DNA of 64,000 bases from Nocardioides renjunii (GTDB taxonomy: Bacteria; Actinomycetota; Actinomycetes; Propionibacteriales; Nocardioidaceae). Made by a program: the position numbers and the translations under genes. The notes under the pieces are model-generated. The model ran no database searches. It saw only the letters and a list, made by a program, of their open reading frames with translations, and was not told where the DNA came from. Where the stretch lies: assembly GCF_034661175.1 (NCBI RefSeq), contig NZ_CP141058.1, positions 248,001-312,000 of the forward strand, in the 5' to 3' direction. Shown here one piece after another: positions 8,175 to 16,749 of this stretch (position 1 is its first letter; every line of letters begins with the position of its first letter).

Positions 8175-8204
8175 GTCGGCCCCCTTCGGAGGAAGGGGGC
8201 CGAC
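8175..8204 (-). terminator. Terminator of tRNA-Ser(GCT)
   Basis: 13-bp perfect stem (GTCGGCCCCCTTC / GAAGGGGGCCGAC) with loop GGAG, starting 6 bases beyond the 3' end of the minus-strand tRNA. Confidence 0.75.
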
Positions 8205-8210
8205 CACTGC

Positions 8211-8300
8211 GGAGGCGGAGGGATTTGAACCCTCGATGGGGTTGTAGCCCCAAACCCGCTTAGCAGGCGGGCGCCATAGACCGGACTAGGCGACGCCTCC
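8211..8300 (-). tRNA. tRNA-Ser(GCT)
   Basis: 90-nt class II tRNA on the minus strand. The acceptor is GGAGGCG paired with CGCCTCC, the anticodon loop CTGCTAA gives anticodon GCT, there is a long variable arm, and the T-loop is GTTCAAATC. CCA is not encoded. Confidence 0.95.
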
Positions 8301-8363
8301 ATGCCCGACCGCGGCCGGGCGCACAGAAGGTTACAAGGCTCGGCGCGCCTGCGCCGAATCAGG

Positions 8364-8822
8364 TCACCACTTGCGCAGGCCGTGTCCGCGCTGGAGGTGG
8401 TCCTGGACGTCGCGGACGAACGCCTCGCGGTCCGTCGCGAGCATCTCGACCGGGATCGTGGTCGTCCGCCCGTCACGCAGGCGGAGCACGACGACGGGCG
8501 AGCCGGCGACGGTCGTGGTCACGGCGTCCTCGACGTCCTTCCACCGGCCCGACGCGGCGCCGACACCGCGCACCCACTGGATGCGGTAGCCCGCCGGGGT
8601 CAGCCGCGCGACCCAGCCCTTCTGCCGCCACGCCCACCAGGTGGCGACCAGCAGAGCGATCGTCAGCGTCACCGGCACCAGCAGGAAGAGGGTGTGCAGG
8701 TCGAGCACCGCGATGGCCAGCGTGCCGAGCAGGATGAGCACCGCGACCGTGCACAGGACCACACCGAGCAGTCGCGCCGCGACGGCGGGAGCGAGGCGGT
8801 GGACAGTGGCGGTGTCGGTCAC
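8364..8822 (-). CDS. Small membrane protein with PH-like domain
   Basis: 152-residue protein with two hydrophobic helices (about 12-38 and 42-65), then a soluble C-terminal half (KGWVARLTPAGYRIQW...RWKDVEDAVTTT...VVLRLRDGRTTTIPVEML). That half has the strand pattern of bacterial PH domains, as in many actinobacterial membrane-anchored PH proteins. The GTG at 8822 is the first plausible start after the hydrophilic linker; longer frames run into the neighbouring tRNA. It sits alone between two tRNA-Ser genes. Function unknown. Confidence 0.65.
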   Translation of the reverse strand: MTDTATVHRLAPAVAARLLGVVLCTVAVLILLGTLAIAVLDLHTLFLLVPVTLTIALLVATWWAWRQKGWVARLTPAGYRIQWVRGVGAASGRWKDVEDAVTTTVAGSPVVVLRLRDGRTTTIPVEMLATDREAFVRDVQDHLQRGHGLRKW

Positions 8823-8925
8823 GCCGCCGATTTCACCACGTGTGCCGCCACCGCCCCGCGCGCGGGTCGCGGCGGGCGCCGTTCGGTAGAGTCCCGCGGT
8901 GTGCGGCGCCCTCGGCGCGGCACGA

Positions 8926-9013
8926 GGAGGGGTGCCGGAGCGGCCGATCGGAACCGCCTTGAAAGCGGTCGTAGGGAGACCTACCGCGGGTTCGAATCCC
9001 GCCCCCTCTGCCA
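8926..9013 (+). tRNA. tRNA-Ser(TGA)
   Basis: Class II tRNA. The acceptor GGAGGGG pairs with CCCCTCT (first pair G-U), the anticodon arm CCGCCTTGAAAGCGG gives anticodon TGA, the long variable arm contains TAGGGAGACCTA, and the T-arm has GGGTTCGAATCCC. CCA is encoded at 9011-9013. Confidence 0.95.
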
Positions 9014-9086
9014 CGGCGAAGCGGAGCGAGGCGCCGGCTGAGGGGGCGTCGGCCCGCGCTCCGCCGCTCCCGCAGTCGGCCGCGGC

Positions 9087-9092
9087 TAGGCT
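9087..9092 (+). promoter_or_regulatory. -10 box of leaderless moxR-like operon
   Basis: TAGGCT lies 7 bases before the GTG start at 9100, indicating a leaderless mRNA for the ATPase/VWA pair. Confidence 0.55.
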
Positions 9093-9099
9093 CCGTCCG

Positions 9100-9977
<878 letters not shown>

Positions 9978-9981
<4 letters not shown>

Positions 9982-11369
9982 CCCTGCTCGACACCCACAT
10001 CGGCTTCGTGGAGGCGCTGCGCTCCGCGGGCCTGTCGGTGTCGCTGGCCGAGGGGCTCGACGCCATCAGCGCCTTGGAGAAGGTGCGCTGGGACGACCGC
10101 GAGACCGTCCGGGCCGCGTACGCCGCCACGCTGGTGAAGCGGCAGCCGCAGCGCGTCACGTTCGACGCGGTCTTCGACATCTACTACCCGCGCCTGGTCG
10201 GCGACGGGGTGCGCGCCGGCGACACGACCGACGAGGAAGCGGAGGGGGACTCCGCCCCGGCCGGTGGCCCCCGCGACACGGGTGCGGACCTCGAGCGCTT
10301 CCGGGAGGCGCTGGCCGACGCGCTGGCGGCGGGCGACCAGCAGGCCCTGCAGGACCTCGCGGCGGAGGCGGTGGGGCGGTTCGGCGCCATGCCCGGTCGC
10401 GGGCCGGGCCTGTCCAGCTGGTCGGCGTACACGTCGTTGCAGCGCGTCTCGCCCTCCGAGCTGCTGGACCGGCTGGTCCAGGGCCTGCTGGCCGAGGGAC
10501 TCGACGGCGAGCGGGCGCAGCGCACCGCCGGCCGGCGCATCGGCGACTTCACCCGCCTGGTCGAGGGTGACGCCCGGCGGCGCATCGCCGAGGAGAAGGG
10601 ACCGCGGCACGTCGCGGACGTGACGGTGCGGCCCACCATCGACCGGCTCGACTTCACCGCCGCCCGCCGCTCCGACCTCGAGGAGATGCGCCGCGAGATC
10701 TACCCCCTCGCCCGGCGGCTGGCCGCGCGGCTGACCAAGGAGCAGCACGCGCGGCGGCGCGGTCCGCTCGACGTACGCCGCACGGTGCGGGCGTCGATCG
10801 CCACCGGCGGCGTGCCGCTGACGACGCACCACCGTCCGCGCCGGCCGCACCGCACCGACCTGGTGGTGCTGTGCGACGTGAGCGGCTCGGTGGCCAACTT
10901 CGCGCAGTTCACGCTGATGCTGGTGTTCGCGCTGCGCGAGGCCTTCGGCGGCGTGCGGGCGTTCACGTTCGTCGACGACGTCGTCGAGGTCACCGACGCC
11001 TTCCGCCCGGGCGCCGACGTGGTCGAGGTGATGGACTCGCTCGCCGCGAGCATCTCGCACGCCGCCCTCTTCGGGCGGACCAGCTATGGCCGGGCGCTCA
11101 CGCGCTTCGCCGAGGCCCACCCCGACGCGATCGGTCCGCGGTCCTCGCTGCTGGTCCTGGGCGACGCGCGCTCCAACTACAGCGACCTGGCGCTGCCGGT
11201 GCTGGCGGACCTCGCCGGCCGGGCCCGTCACGCGTGGTGGCTCAACCCCGAGCACCCGCGGCACTGGGGCACCGGGGACAGCGCGGCGGACCGGTACGGC
11301 GAGGTGGTGCCCATGGTGGAGTGCCGCAACCTCGCCCAGCTGGGCGAGTTCGTGCACGAGATCGTCTAG
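9978..11369 (+). CDS. VWA (CoxE-like) protein, partner of the MoxR ATPase
   Basis: 463-residue CoxE-type protein. The N-terminal half is helical, with an acidic low-complexity stretch (TTDEEAEGD at about 83-91). The C-terminal half is a von Willebrand A domain with the MIDAS motif DVSGS at about residue 300. The start overlaps the ATPase stop, so the two are made together and probably form one complex. Its TAG stop (11367-11369) overlaps the stop of the convergent minus-strand gene in the sequence CTAG. Confidence 0.85.
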
Positions 11370-12691
11370 CCGGCGAGGTAGCCGAGGTCCTGCATCCGGG
11401 TGATCTCCGCGCGCACCTCGGGGTGCCCGGCGCTGTCGGCGGCCTTGGCGCCTGCGACGTAGATGTCGGTGCCGTCGGCGGTGCTGCCGTCGAAGACCAC
11501 GGTGAGCCGGTTGGTCGTCGCCGCGTTGATCAGCGAGCCGAGCAGCGCGACCGGGTCGGAGCGGTCCTCCAGCGACAGGACGCGGGTGCCCTCCGGGATC
11601 CGCGGCACCTGCGCCGACGGTGAGCCCGCCGTCACGACCTGGTCGACGACGAAGCGCGGCGATGCCGCGGTGGCGGCGATCTCGGCGGCCACGGTGCCGC
11701 CGGCCGCGGAGCCGACGAGCATCACGCGGGCGTCGTCGTCGGTGACCGCCTTCTCGATCGCGCGGATCACCTGCGTGGCGGTCGTCGTCGGGTCGGCGCC
11801 GACGAGCCGGAGCCGTCCGGACTCCACGCCGAGCGTGCCGGGCAGGTAGGCGATGTAGCGGCCGGTGCCGACGCGCTGGACGCTGATCCGCCGGTCCTCC
11901 GCGAGCAGGTTGGCCATCAGCTCCTCGAGCGAGCGCGGCGCCGCGGCGGCGCTGGTGCCGACCTCGGGGTCGGGCTGCTCGATCTCGACGAAGGAGCCGG
12001 CGGAGTCGCGGAACGCCGAGATCGCGTCGGTCGGGAACGGCTCGACGCCGATCGCCCGCAGGCCGCCGCGCGCGGCGGCCACGCCCTGGTCGGAGGCCAG
12101 CACGCCGGCGGTGAGCAGCGAGCGCATGTGGAGGCCGTCGAGCAGCCCGCCGCCACCCGACAGGTGGTCCATGAGGTCGGGGTTGTTGTCGGCGAGCTCG
12201 CTGAGGTAGGCGGTGACGCCGTCGCGGTCGAGCGTGTCGGTCTCGATGAGGCCGGCGCTCACGATCGCGCCGCCGAGGGCGACCTCCGGGGCGAGGTAGC
12301 CGATGGCACGGCCCGCGATGGAGCCGAGCGTCTTGTAGGCCGCCTCCTGGAGCTCGTCGATCCAGCGGTAGGTCAGCACCGTGGCACGTACGACGAGCGC
12401 GTCGGCGTCGAGCTCGACCGACCGGGTCAGCAGGCCGTGCTTGCCCGTCGTCGCGGCCCGGATGTCCTCCCCGGCCTGCGCCCAGGTGGCCTTCGAGAGC
12501 TCGCCGGAGTCGACGACGTCGTCGTCGGAGAGGATCACGCCGCCGAGGCGGGCGCGGGTGCGCATCTCGCCGCCCGTGGCGTCGAAGAGGTCGGCGAGCG
12601 CCAGCATCTGGTCGTACTTGTCGGCGGCCACGGCGGCCGACGACTCGGGGGCCCCGGCCTCGTGGGTGCGGGGGATGTCGAGGTCGCCCAT
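11366..12691 (-). CDS. Type VII secretion-associated protein with alpha/beta-hydrolase-like C-terminus
   Basis: 441 residues. The helical N-terminal two thirds (about 1-265) look like a long WXG/LXG-type helical region with a glycine-rich break (SGGGGLLDGL). The C-terminal third has alpha/beta-hydrolase-like strands: VMLVGSAAGGTVAAEIA at 324-340, VVTAGSPSAQ, and a VLSLEDRSDPVALLGS acid loop. In active relatives the elbow would read GHSxGG. Here it is GSAAGG (327-332), so the nucleophile serine position is Ala and catalysis is doubtful. The ATG overlaps the stop of the EspG-like gene (ATGA), placing it last in a three-gene operon with a WXG-like protein and a chaperone. It may be a secreted effector or scaffold. 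Confidence 0.55.
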   Translation of the reverse strand: MGDLDIPRTHEAGAPESSAAVAADKYDQMLALADLFDATGGEMRTRARLGGVILSDDDVVDSGELSKATWAQAGEDIRAATTGKHGLLTRSVELDADALVVRATVLTYRWIDELQEAAYKTLGSIAGRAIGYLAPEVALGGAIVSAGLIETDTLDRDGVTAYLSELADNNPDLMDHLSGGGGLLDGLHMRSLLTAGVLASDQGVAAARGGLRAIGVEPFPTDAISAFRDSAGSFVEIEQPDPEVGTSAAAAPRSLEELMANLLAEDRRISVQRVGTGRYIAYLPGTLGVESGRLRLVGADPTTTATQVIRAIEKAVTDDDARVMLVGSAAGGTVAAEIAATAASPRFVVDQVVTAGSPSAQVPRIPEGTRVLSLEDRSDPVALLGSLINAATTNRLTVVFDGSTADGTDIYVAGAKAADSAGHPEVRAEITRMQDLGYLAG

Positions 12692-13638
12692 CAGGAGACC
12701 GCCTCTCGGAGGGCGACCTGCGCCAGGACCGGGGCCAGCTCGGTGGGCAGGTCGTCGGGGTCGACGCGGGCGACGGCGACCCGGGCGCCGTCGTCGTGGC
12801 GCGGCGTGAGCGAGTGCCAGCCGTCGCGGAGCAGCACCCACGACACCACGCCGACCGCGGTGGTGGCGCGCTCGGAGACCTCGGCGGCCAGGATGCGGAG
12901 GCGTCCGCGTCCCTCCGTGTGCACTGCGGAGACGGCGGCGGCCGCCTCGGCGTCGCCGAGCTCGTCACCGTCGGCGAGGACGGCGCCGTCGGCCTGGCCG
13001 ATGAGGACCGGGACGAGGTCGGAGCGACCGGAGCGCAGGGCCTCGCCGATCGTGTCGGCGAGGGCGTAGGGCACGTCGAGGTGGGCCGGGACGTGGGACT
13101 CCGAGAGCGGCATGTCCTCGGGGACCTCGGTGACGCGGGACAGCTCGCTGGTCCACTGGTCGACGGGGAACCAGGCCAGCTCGAAGACGATGCCGTCGCA
13201 GGTCGACAGGCTCGCCACGGCCCCGCCGTCCTGGCGGTGCCACGCCTTGACCTGGGTGGTGCCGGCGGCGACGTCGATGTCGAGCGCGAGCCGCGGTGTC
13301 GCGAGGAGGCCCACGGCCCCGACGATGCCGGGGTCGGCGCCGTGGTCGCCCACCAGCCCGCGGCGGCGCAGCGAGTCCTCGGGGTCGTGGAGGGTGCCGA
13401 GTGCGTCGGTGTAGGCGGAGTCCTCGGCGGATCCCCGGCTCTGGCCGAGGCGTCCGGACAGCGAGCCCGCACCCGGGGCGGCGCCGCGCGGGTCCTGCAC
13501 GTCGAAGGGGAGAGGTGCGCCACCGGCGAGGTCGGCGACCAGCCGCAGCTCCGGCAGGGTCAGCGCGATCCGGCGGGCCATCCCCTCGAGGAAGGTCGTG
13601 GGCACCGGGGGCGGGGTGGTCAGGTCGATGGTCACCAT
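12691..13638 (-). CDS. EspG-like type VII secretion chaperone
   Basis: 315 residues with the EspG-family layout. The N-terminus reads TTFLEGMARRIALTLPELRLVADLAGGAPLPFDV. A mixed alpha/beta core follows, including GLLATPRLALDIDV and a WHRQDGGAVASLSTCDGIVFEL strand pair. In mycobacteria EspG binds cognate secreted pairs in the cytosol and delivers them to the ESX channel. It is encoded between the WXG-like protein (one base away) and the hydrolase-like protein (ATGA overlap), its probable clients. Assignment rests on pattern and context, so moderate confidence. Confidence 0.6.
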   Translation of the reverse strand: MVTIDLTTPPPVPTTFLEGMARRIALTLPELRLVADLAGGAPLPFDVQDPRGAAPGAGSLSGRLGQSRGSAEDSAYTDALGTLHDPEDSLRRRGLVGDHGADPGIVGAVGLLATPRLALDIDVAAGTTQVKAWHRQDGGAVASLSTCDGIVFELAWFPVDQWTSELSRVTEVPEDMPLSESHVPAHLDVPYALADTIGEALRSGRSDLVPVLIGQADGAVLADGDELGDAEAAAAVSAVHTEGRGRLRILAAEVSERATTAVGVVSWVLLRDGWHSLTPRHDDGARVAVARVDPDDLPTELAPVLAQVALREAVS

Positions 13639-13639
13639 G

Positions 13640-14077
13640 TCAGAGCCCCGGGAGGTCGACGGTGAGCCAGTCGCGGTGACCGGCGGGCGGGGGATCGAAG
13701 GCGAGCAGGGCGGCCTCGGCGCCGTCAGGCTCGGCCGCGGCGCCGCCGTCGGCGGGAGCCGCCTCGCTGGCGCGGGTGCTGGCGTCCTCGACGAGCGTGC
13801 GGGCCTTGTGAGTCCGGACCTCGATCGCCTCCTTGAGCGTGTCGACCTCGACGAGGTGCTTGGCCAGCGAGTCGGCGGCGGTCTCGTGCTGGGCGGCTGC
13901 CGTGCGGAGGTGGTCGGCACGGTCCTTGATCCGCTCGCGCATCGCCTCGGCTGCCTTGCCGTGCCACGGCACCGCCTCGGCCTGGGAGACCAGGCGCGCG
14001 GCCAGCGCGCGGATGTCACCACCCTGCTCGCGCAGCTGGGCGACGCGCTTGCGGCCCGCGGCGGTGTCGCCGTACAT
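13640..14077 (-). CDS. WXG-like type VII secretion protein
   Basis: 145-residue helical protein. Two long helices flank a WHG turn (AVPWHGKAAEAMRERI at about 40-55), the WXG-type hairpin motif. The acidic, proline-rich C-terminal tail runs from about 105 onward. It is longer than a classical WXG100 protein (about 100) and has no clear YxxxD/E export signal. First gene of the minus-strand operon with the EspG-like chaperone, so it may be a substrate or substrate adaptor of the secretion system encoded at 18.8-29.3 kb. Confidence 0.65.
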   Translation of the reverse strand: MYGDTAAGRKRVAQLREQGGDIRALAARLVSQAEAVPWHGKAAEAMRERIKDRADHLRTAAAQHETAADSLAKHLVEVDTLKEAIEVRTHKARTLVEDASTRASEAAPADGGAAAEPDGAEAALLAFDPPPAGHRDWLTVDLPGL

Positions 14078-14333
14078 CGATCACACCCCTTCGTCCGAGG
14101 ACGCCTACCCGCTGCCCGCACGGTCCAAACGTCGTCCCGCGCCGGATTGTCCACCACCGGGGCACGCTCGGTACACCCCGGCCGATGCCGCGGACCGGTC
14201 GCCGCGGACCGCTGGTGGGCCGCGTCCGCGGGCACGAGCGACGTCAACCGCAAGGGTGTTCGGCCGATAGGATCAGCATGCCGACCCGCGGCGAGCCGGC
14301 TCCGGCTCGCCCAGCCGACCTGCACGAGGTGCA
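14078..14333. other. Intergenic region between WXG-like operon and K+/H+ antiporter
   Basis: 256-base divergent spacer. Apart from a possible TAGGAT -10 (14268-14273) for the antiporter, no RNA or ORF is convincing; the minus-strand promoter is not identifiable by eye. Confidence 0.4.
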
Positions 14334-15857
14334 ATGACCTTCGACGTCCACCAGCTCGACGAGTTCGTGCTGGTCGGCGCGGTCGTGACCCTGGCGGCGA
14401 TCCTCGCCGTACGCGTCTCGGCGGGCGTCGGCCTGCCGTCGCTGCTGATCTACCTGCTCATCGGCGTGGTGCTCGGCGAGGGCGGTCCGTTCGGCATCCC
14501 GTTCGACGACGCGCAGCTCGCCCACGCGCTGGGCTTCGGCGCTCTCGCGATCATCCTGGCCGAGGGTGGTCTCACCACCGACTGGCGCCAGATGCGGTCG
14601 AGCGTGCGGCTGGGATTGTCGCTGGCGACCGTCGGCGTCGCGGTGTCCGTCGCGGTGGTCGCGGTCGGCACCCACTACCTCCTCGGGCTGCCGTGGGAGC
14701 TCGCCATCCTGCTCGGCGCGATCTGCTCGCCCACCGACGCCGCGGCCGTGTTCTCGGTGCTGCGGGCCCTGCCGCTGCCCAAGCGCCTGACCGGCGCCCT
14801 CGAGGCCGAGTCGGGGCTCAACGACGCCCCGACCGTCGTGCTCGTCGGCATCATCTCCACCGGCGCGGCCGCGGACTCGGGGGTGCTCGAGACCGCGGGC
14901 ATCATCGTCTTCGAGCTGATCGCCGGCGGCCTCGTCGGCGTGGTGTGCGGCGTCGCCGGGGCGTGGATCATGCGGCGGGTCGCGCTGCCGTCCTCGGGCC
15001 TCTACCCGCTCGCGGTCCTGTGCCTGGCGTTCACGGCGTACGGCGCCGCGGCCGCGCTGCACGCCTCCGGGTTCGCCGCCATCTACGTCGCGGCGCTCAT
15101 CCTGGGCAACAGCGAGCTGCCGCACCGGATGACGACGCGGTCGTTCGCCGAGGGCATCGCGTGGCTGGCCCAGATCGGGCTGTTCGTCATGCTCGGCCTG
15201 CTGCTCTCGCCGGGGCGCATCGACGTCGACACGGTCGTCCACGCGCTGGTGACCGGCCTCGTCCTGACCGTCGTCGCCCGGCCGCTCTCGGTGCTGGTGA
15301 GCAGCGTCGTGCAGCCGATGGCAGCGCGCGACCTCGCCTTCATCTCGTGGGCCGGGCTGCGCGGCGCCGTGCCGATCGTGCTCGCCACCATCCCGCTCTC
15401 CGAGGGCGTCGACGGTGCAGACGACCTGTTCGACATCGTCTTCGTGATGGTGGTCGTCTACACCCTGCTCACCGGCCCGACCCTGCCCTGGGTCGCGCGG
15501 CGGCTGGGGGTGGCGCACCGGCTCCAGCCCCGCGGGCTCGACGTCGAGGCGGCTCCGCTCGACCGGGTCGCGGCGGACCTGCTGCAGGTCACGATCGCCG
15601 CCACCTCGAAGATGCACGGCGTCGAGGTCGGTGAGCTGCGGCTGCCCAAGGGCGCCTCGGTGTCGCTGGTCATCCGATCAGGGGAGGTGCTGGTGCCCGA
15701 GCGTCGTACGGTCCTGCGCGCGGGCGACGACCTGCTCGTGGTCACCCCGCGCAAGCTGCGCGAGGTCACCGAGGGCCGGCTGCGGCAGGTCTCGCAGAAC
15801 GGTCGTCTCGCCCAGTGGCTGGGCGACCCGACGCGCCGCGACCGCGACCGCGGCTGA
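14334..15857 (+). CDS. K+/H+ antiporter, CvrA/NhaP2-type with TrkA_C domain
   Basis: 507-residue cation:proton antiporter. The first about 390 residues form the 12-13 helix Na/H-exchanger domain, including SPTDAAAVFSVLRALPLP and ESGLNDAPTVVLV, where the conserved Asp pair lies. Residues about 405-490 form a cytosolic TrkA_C regulatory domain (GVEVGELRLPKGASVSLVIRSG). By family it exports K+ under hyperosmotic or alkaline conditions. A possible -10 (TAGGAT) lies at 14268-14273. It is divergent from the WXG-like operon across 256 bases. No evident role in secretion. Confidence 0.85.
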   Translation: MTFDVHQLDEFVLVGAVVTLAAILAVRVSAGVGLPSLLIYLLIGVVLGEGGPFGIPFDDAQLAHALGFGALAIILAEGGLTTDWRQMRSSVRLGLSLATVGVAVSVAVVAVGTHYLLGLPWELAILLGAICSPTDAAAVFSVLRALPLPKRLTGALEAESGLNDAPTVVLVGIISTGAAADSGVLETAGIIVFELIAGGLVGVVCGVAGAWIMRRVALPSSGLYPLAVLCLAFTAYGAAAALHASGFAAIYVAALILGNSELPHRMTTRSFAEGIAWLAQIGLFVMLGLLLSPGRIDVDTVVHALVTGLVLTVVARPLSVLVSSVVQPMAARDLAFISWAGLRGAVPIVLATIPLSEGVDGADDLFDIVFVMVVVYTLLTGPTLPWVARRLGVAHRLQPRGLDVEAAPLDRVAADLLQVTIAATSKMHGVEVGELRLPKGASVSLVIRSGEVLVPERRTVLRAGDDLLVVTPRKLREVTEGRLRQVSQNGRLAQWLGDPTRRDRDRG

Positions 15858-15881
15858 CGGACCTGACGCCGATCGGCGGTC

Positions 15882-16385
15882 CTACTCCGAGCCGGTGGCC
15901 CGGCAGTACGTCGCGTCCTGCGCGGCGACGACCGACTCGACCTGCTTCTTGCGCAGGGCCGTGAACTTCTCGCCCAGCACGACCACCACGCCGGGACCGA
16001 GGGCGTCGCCGCCCACGATCCGGGCGCCCTTGAACTGCTTGCGGACCAGGGCGACCGCCGGGTTGGTCGGGTCGGCGGCCCAGATCTGGGTGCTCGCCGC
16101 CGGCTGGGGCGAGTCCCCGACGTCGCCGGCGACGAAGCCGCGCTCGGTCAGCTGGGCGCTCGTCGAGCTGGCCAGGCCGCTGCGCCCGCTGCCGTTGAAG
16201 ACGCTGACCACGACCTGGTCGCGGCGCACCTCGCTGCCGGCGGTGACATCCGTGTCCTCGCAGATGGCCACCGGCTCGTCCTGGGGGAACGGCTCGGTGA
16301 ACGCCGCCCAGCCCCACACCGCGGCCAGGAGGACGAGGACCGCCAGCACGGCCAGGGTCAGGGCCGACTTCAGGGCGCCGGTCAT
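15882..16385 (-). CDS. Membrane-anchored LytR C-terminal-domain protein
   Basis: 167 residues: one N-terminal transmembrane helix (about 8-30), then an extracytoplasmic LytR_C domain (VVVSVFNGSGRSGLASSTSAQLTERGFVAG) found on its own or fused to LCP cell-wall ligases. ATG 16385 immediately precedes the TM helix. It follows the VapB-like small gene, whose stop lies 8 bases upstream, so the two are co-transcribed. A cell-wall role is inferred. Confidence 0.8.
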   Translation of the reverse strand: MTGALKSALTLAVLAVLVLLAAVWGWAAFTEPFPQDEPVAICEDTDVTAGSEVRRDQVVVSVFNGSGRSGLASSTSAQLTERGFVAGDVGDSPQPAASTQIWAADPTNPAVALVRKQFKGARIVGGDALGPGVVVVLGEKFTALRKKQVESVVAAQDATYCRATGSE

Positions 16386-16392
16386 GGGGTCC

Positions 16393-16704
16393 TCACTGGT
16401 CGGCCGCCTGGTGGACGCGGGCATGCAGGACGCTGCGCTGCTGGAGGGCCGCGCGCAGCGCGCGGTGCAGGCCGTCCTCGAGGTAGAGGTCGCCGCGCCA
16501 CTGCACGACGTGAGCGAACAGGTCGCCGTAGAACGTCGAGTCCTCGTCGAGCAGCGTGTCGAGGTGGAGCGTGTCCTTGGTGGTCACGAGCTCGTCGAGC
16601 CGGACCTGGCGCGGGGGCAGGTCGGCCCAGGCGCGCGAGCTCAGCCCGTGGTCGGGGTAGGGCCGGCCGAGGCCCACCCGCTTGAAGATCACGCCGGTGA
16701 TCAT
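16393..16704 (-). CDS. Conserved small actinobacterial protein (VapB-like in related annotations)
   Basis: 103 residues of a highly conserved actinobacterial type (IFKRVGLGRPYPDHGLSSRAW, PPRQVRLDELVTTK, LDTLLDEDSTFYGDLFAHVV, DLYLEDGLHRALRAALQQR). Related proteins are often labelled VapB-family antitoxin, but no PIN-domain toxin lies beside it and no ribbon-helix-helix is obvious, so a toxin-antitoxin role is doubtful. It precedes the LytR_C gene by 7 bases and is divergent from the HerA-like gene. Confidence 0.7.
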   Translation of the reverse strand: MITGVIFKRVGLGRPYPDHGLSSRAWADLPPRQVRLDELVTTKDTLHLDTLLDEDSTFYGDLFAHVVQWRGDLYLEDGLHRALRAALQQRSVLHARVHQAADQ

Positions 16705-16737
16705 AACGACGCCCTCGTCGGCGCCCACCGCGCTGAC

Positions 16738-16743
16738 TAGGCT
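16738..16743 (+). promoter_or_regulatory. -10 box of leaderless HerA-like gene
   Basis: TAGGCT lies 6 bases before the ATG at 16750. Confidence 0.5.
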
Positions 16744-16749
16744 CCGGGC

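Noticed and set aside
16393..16704. Toxin-antitoxin module
   Set aside because: The VapB-like name is the only support; no PIN or other toxin gene is adjacent, and the partner gene is a LytR_C membrane protein.
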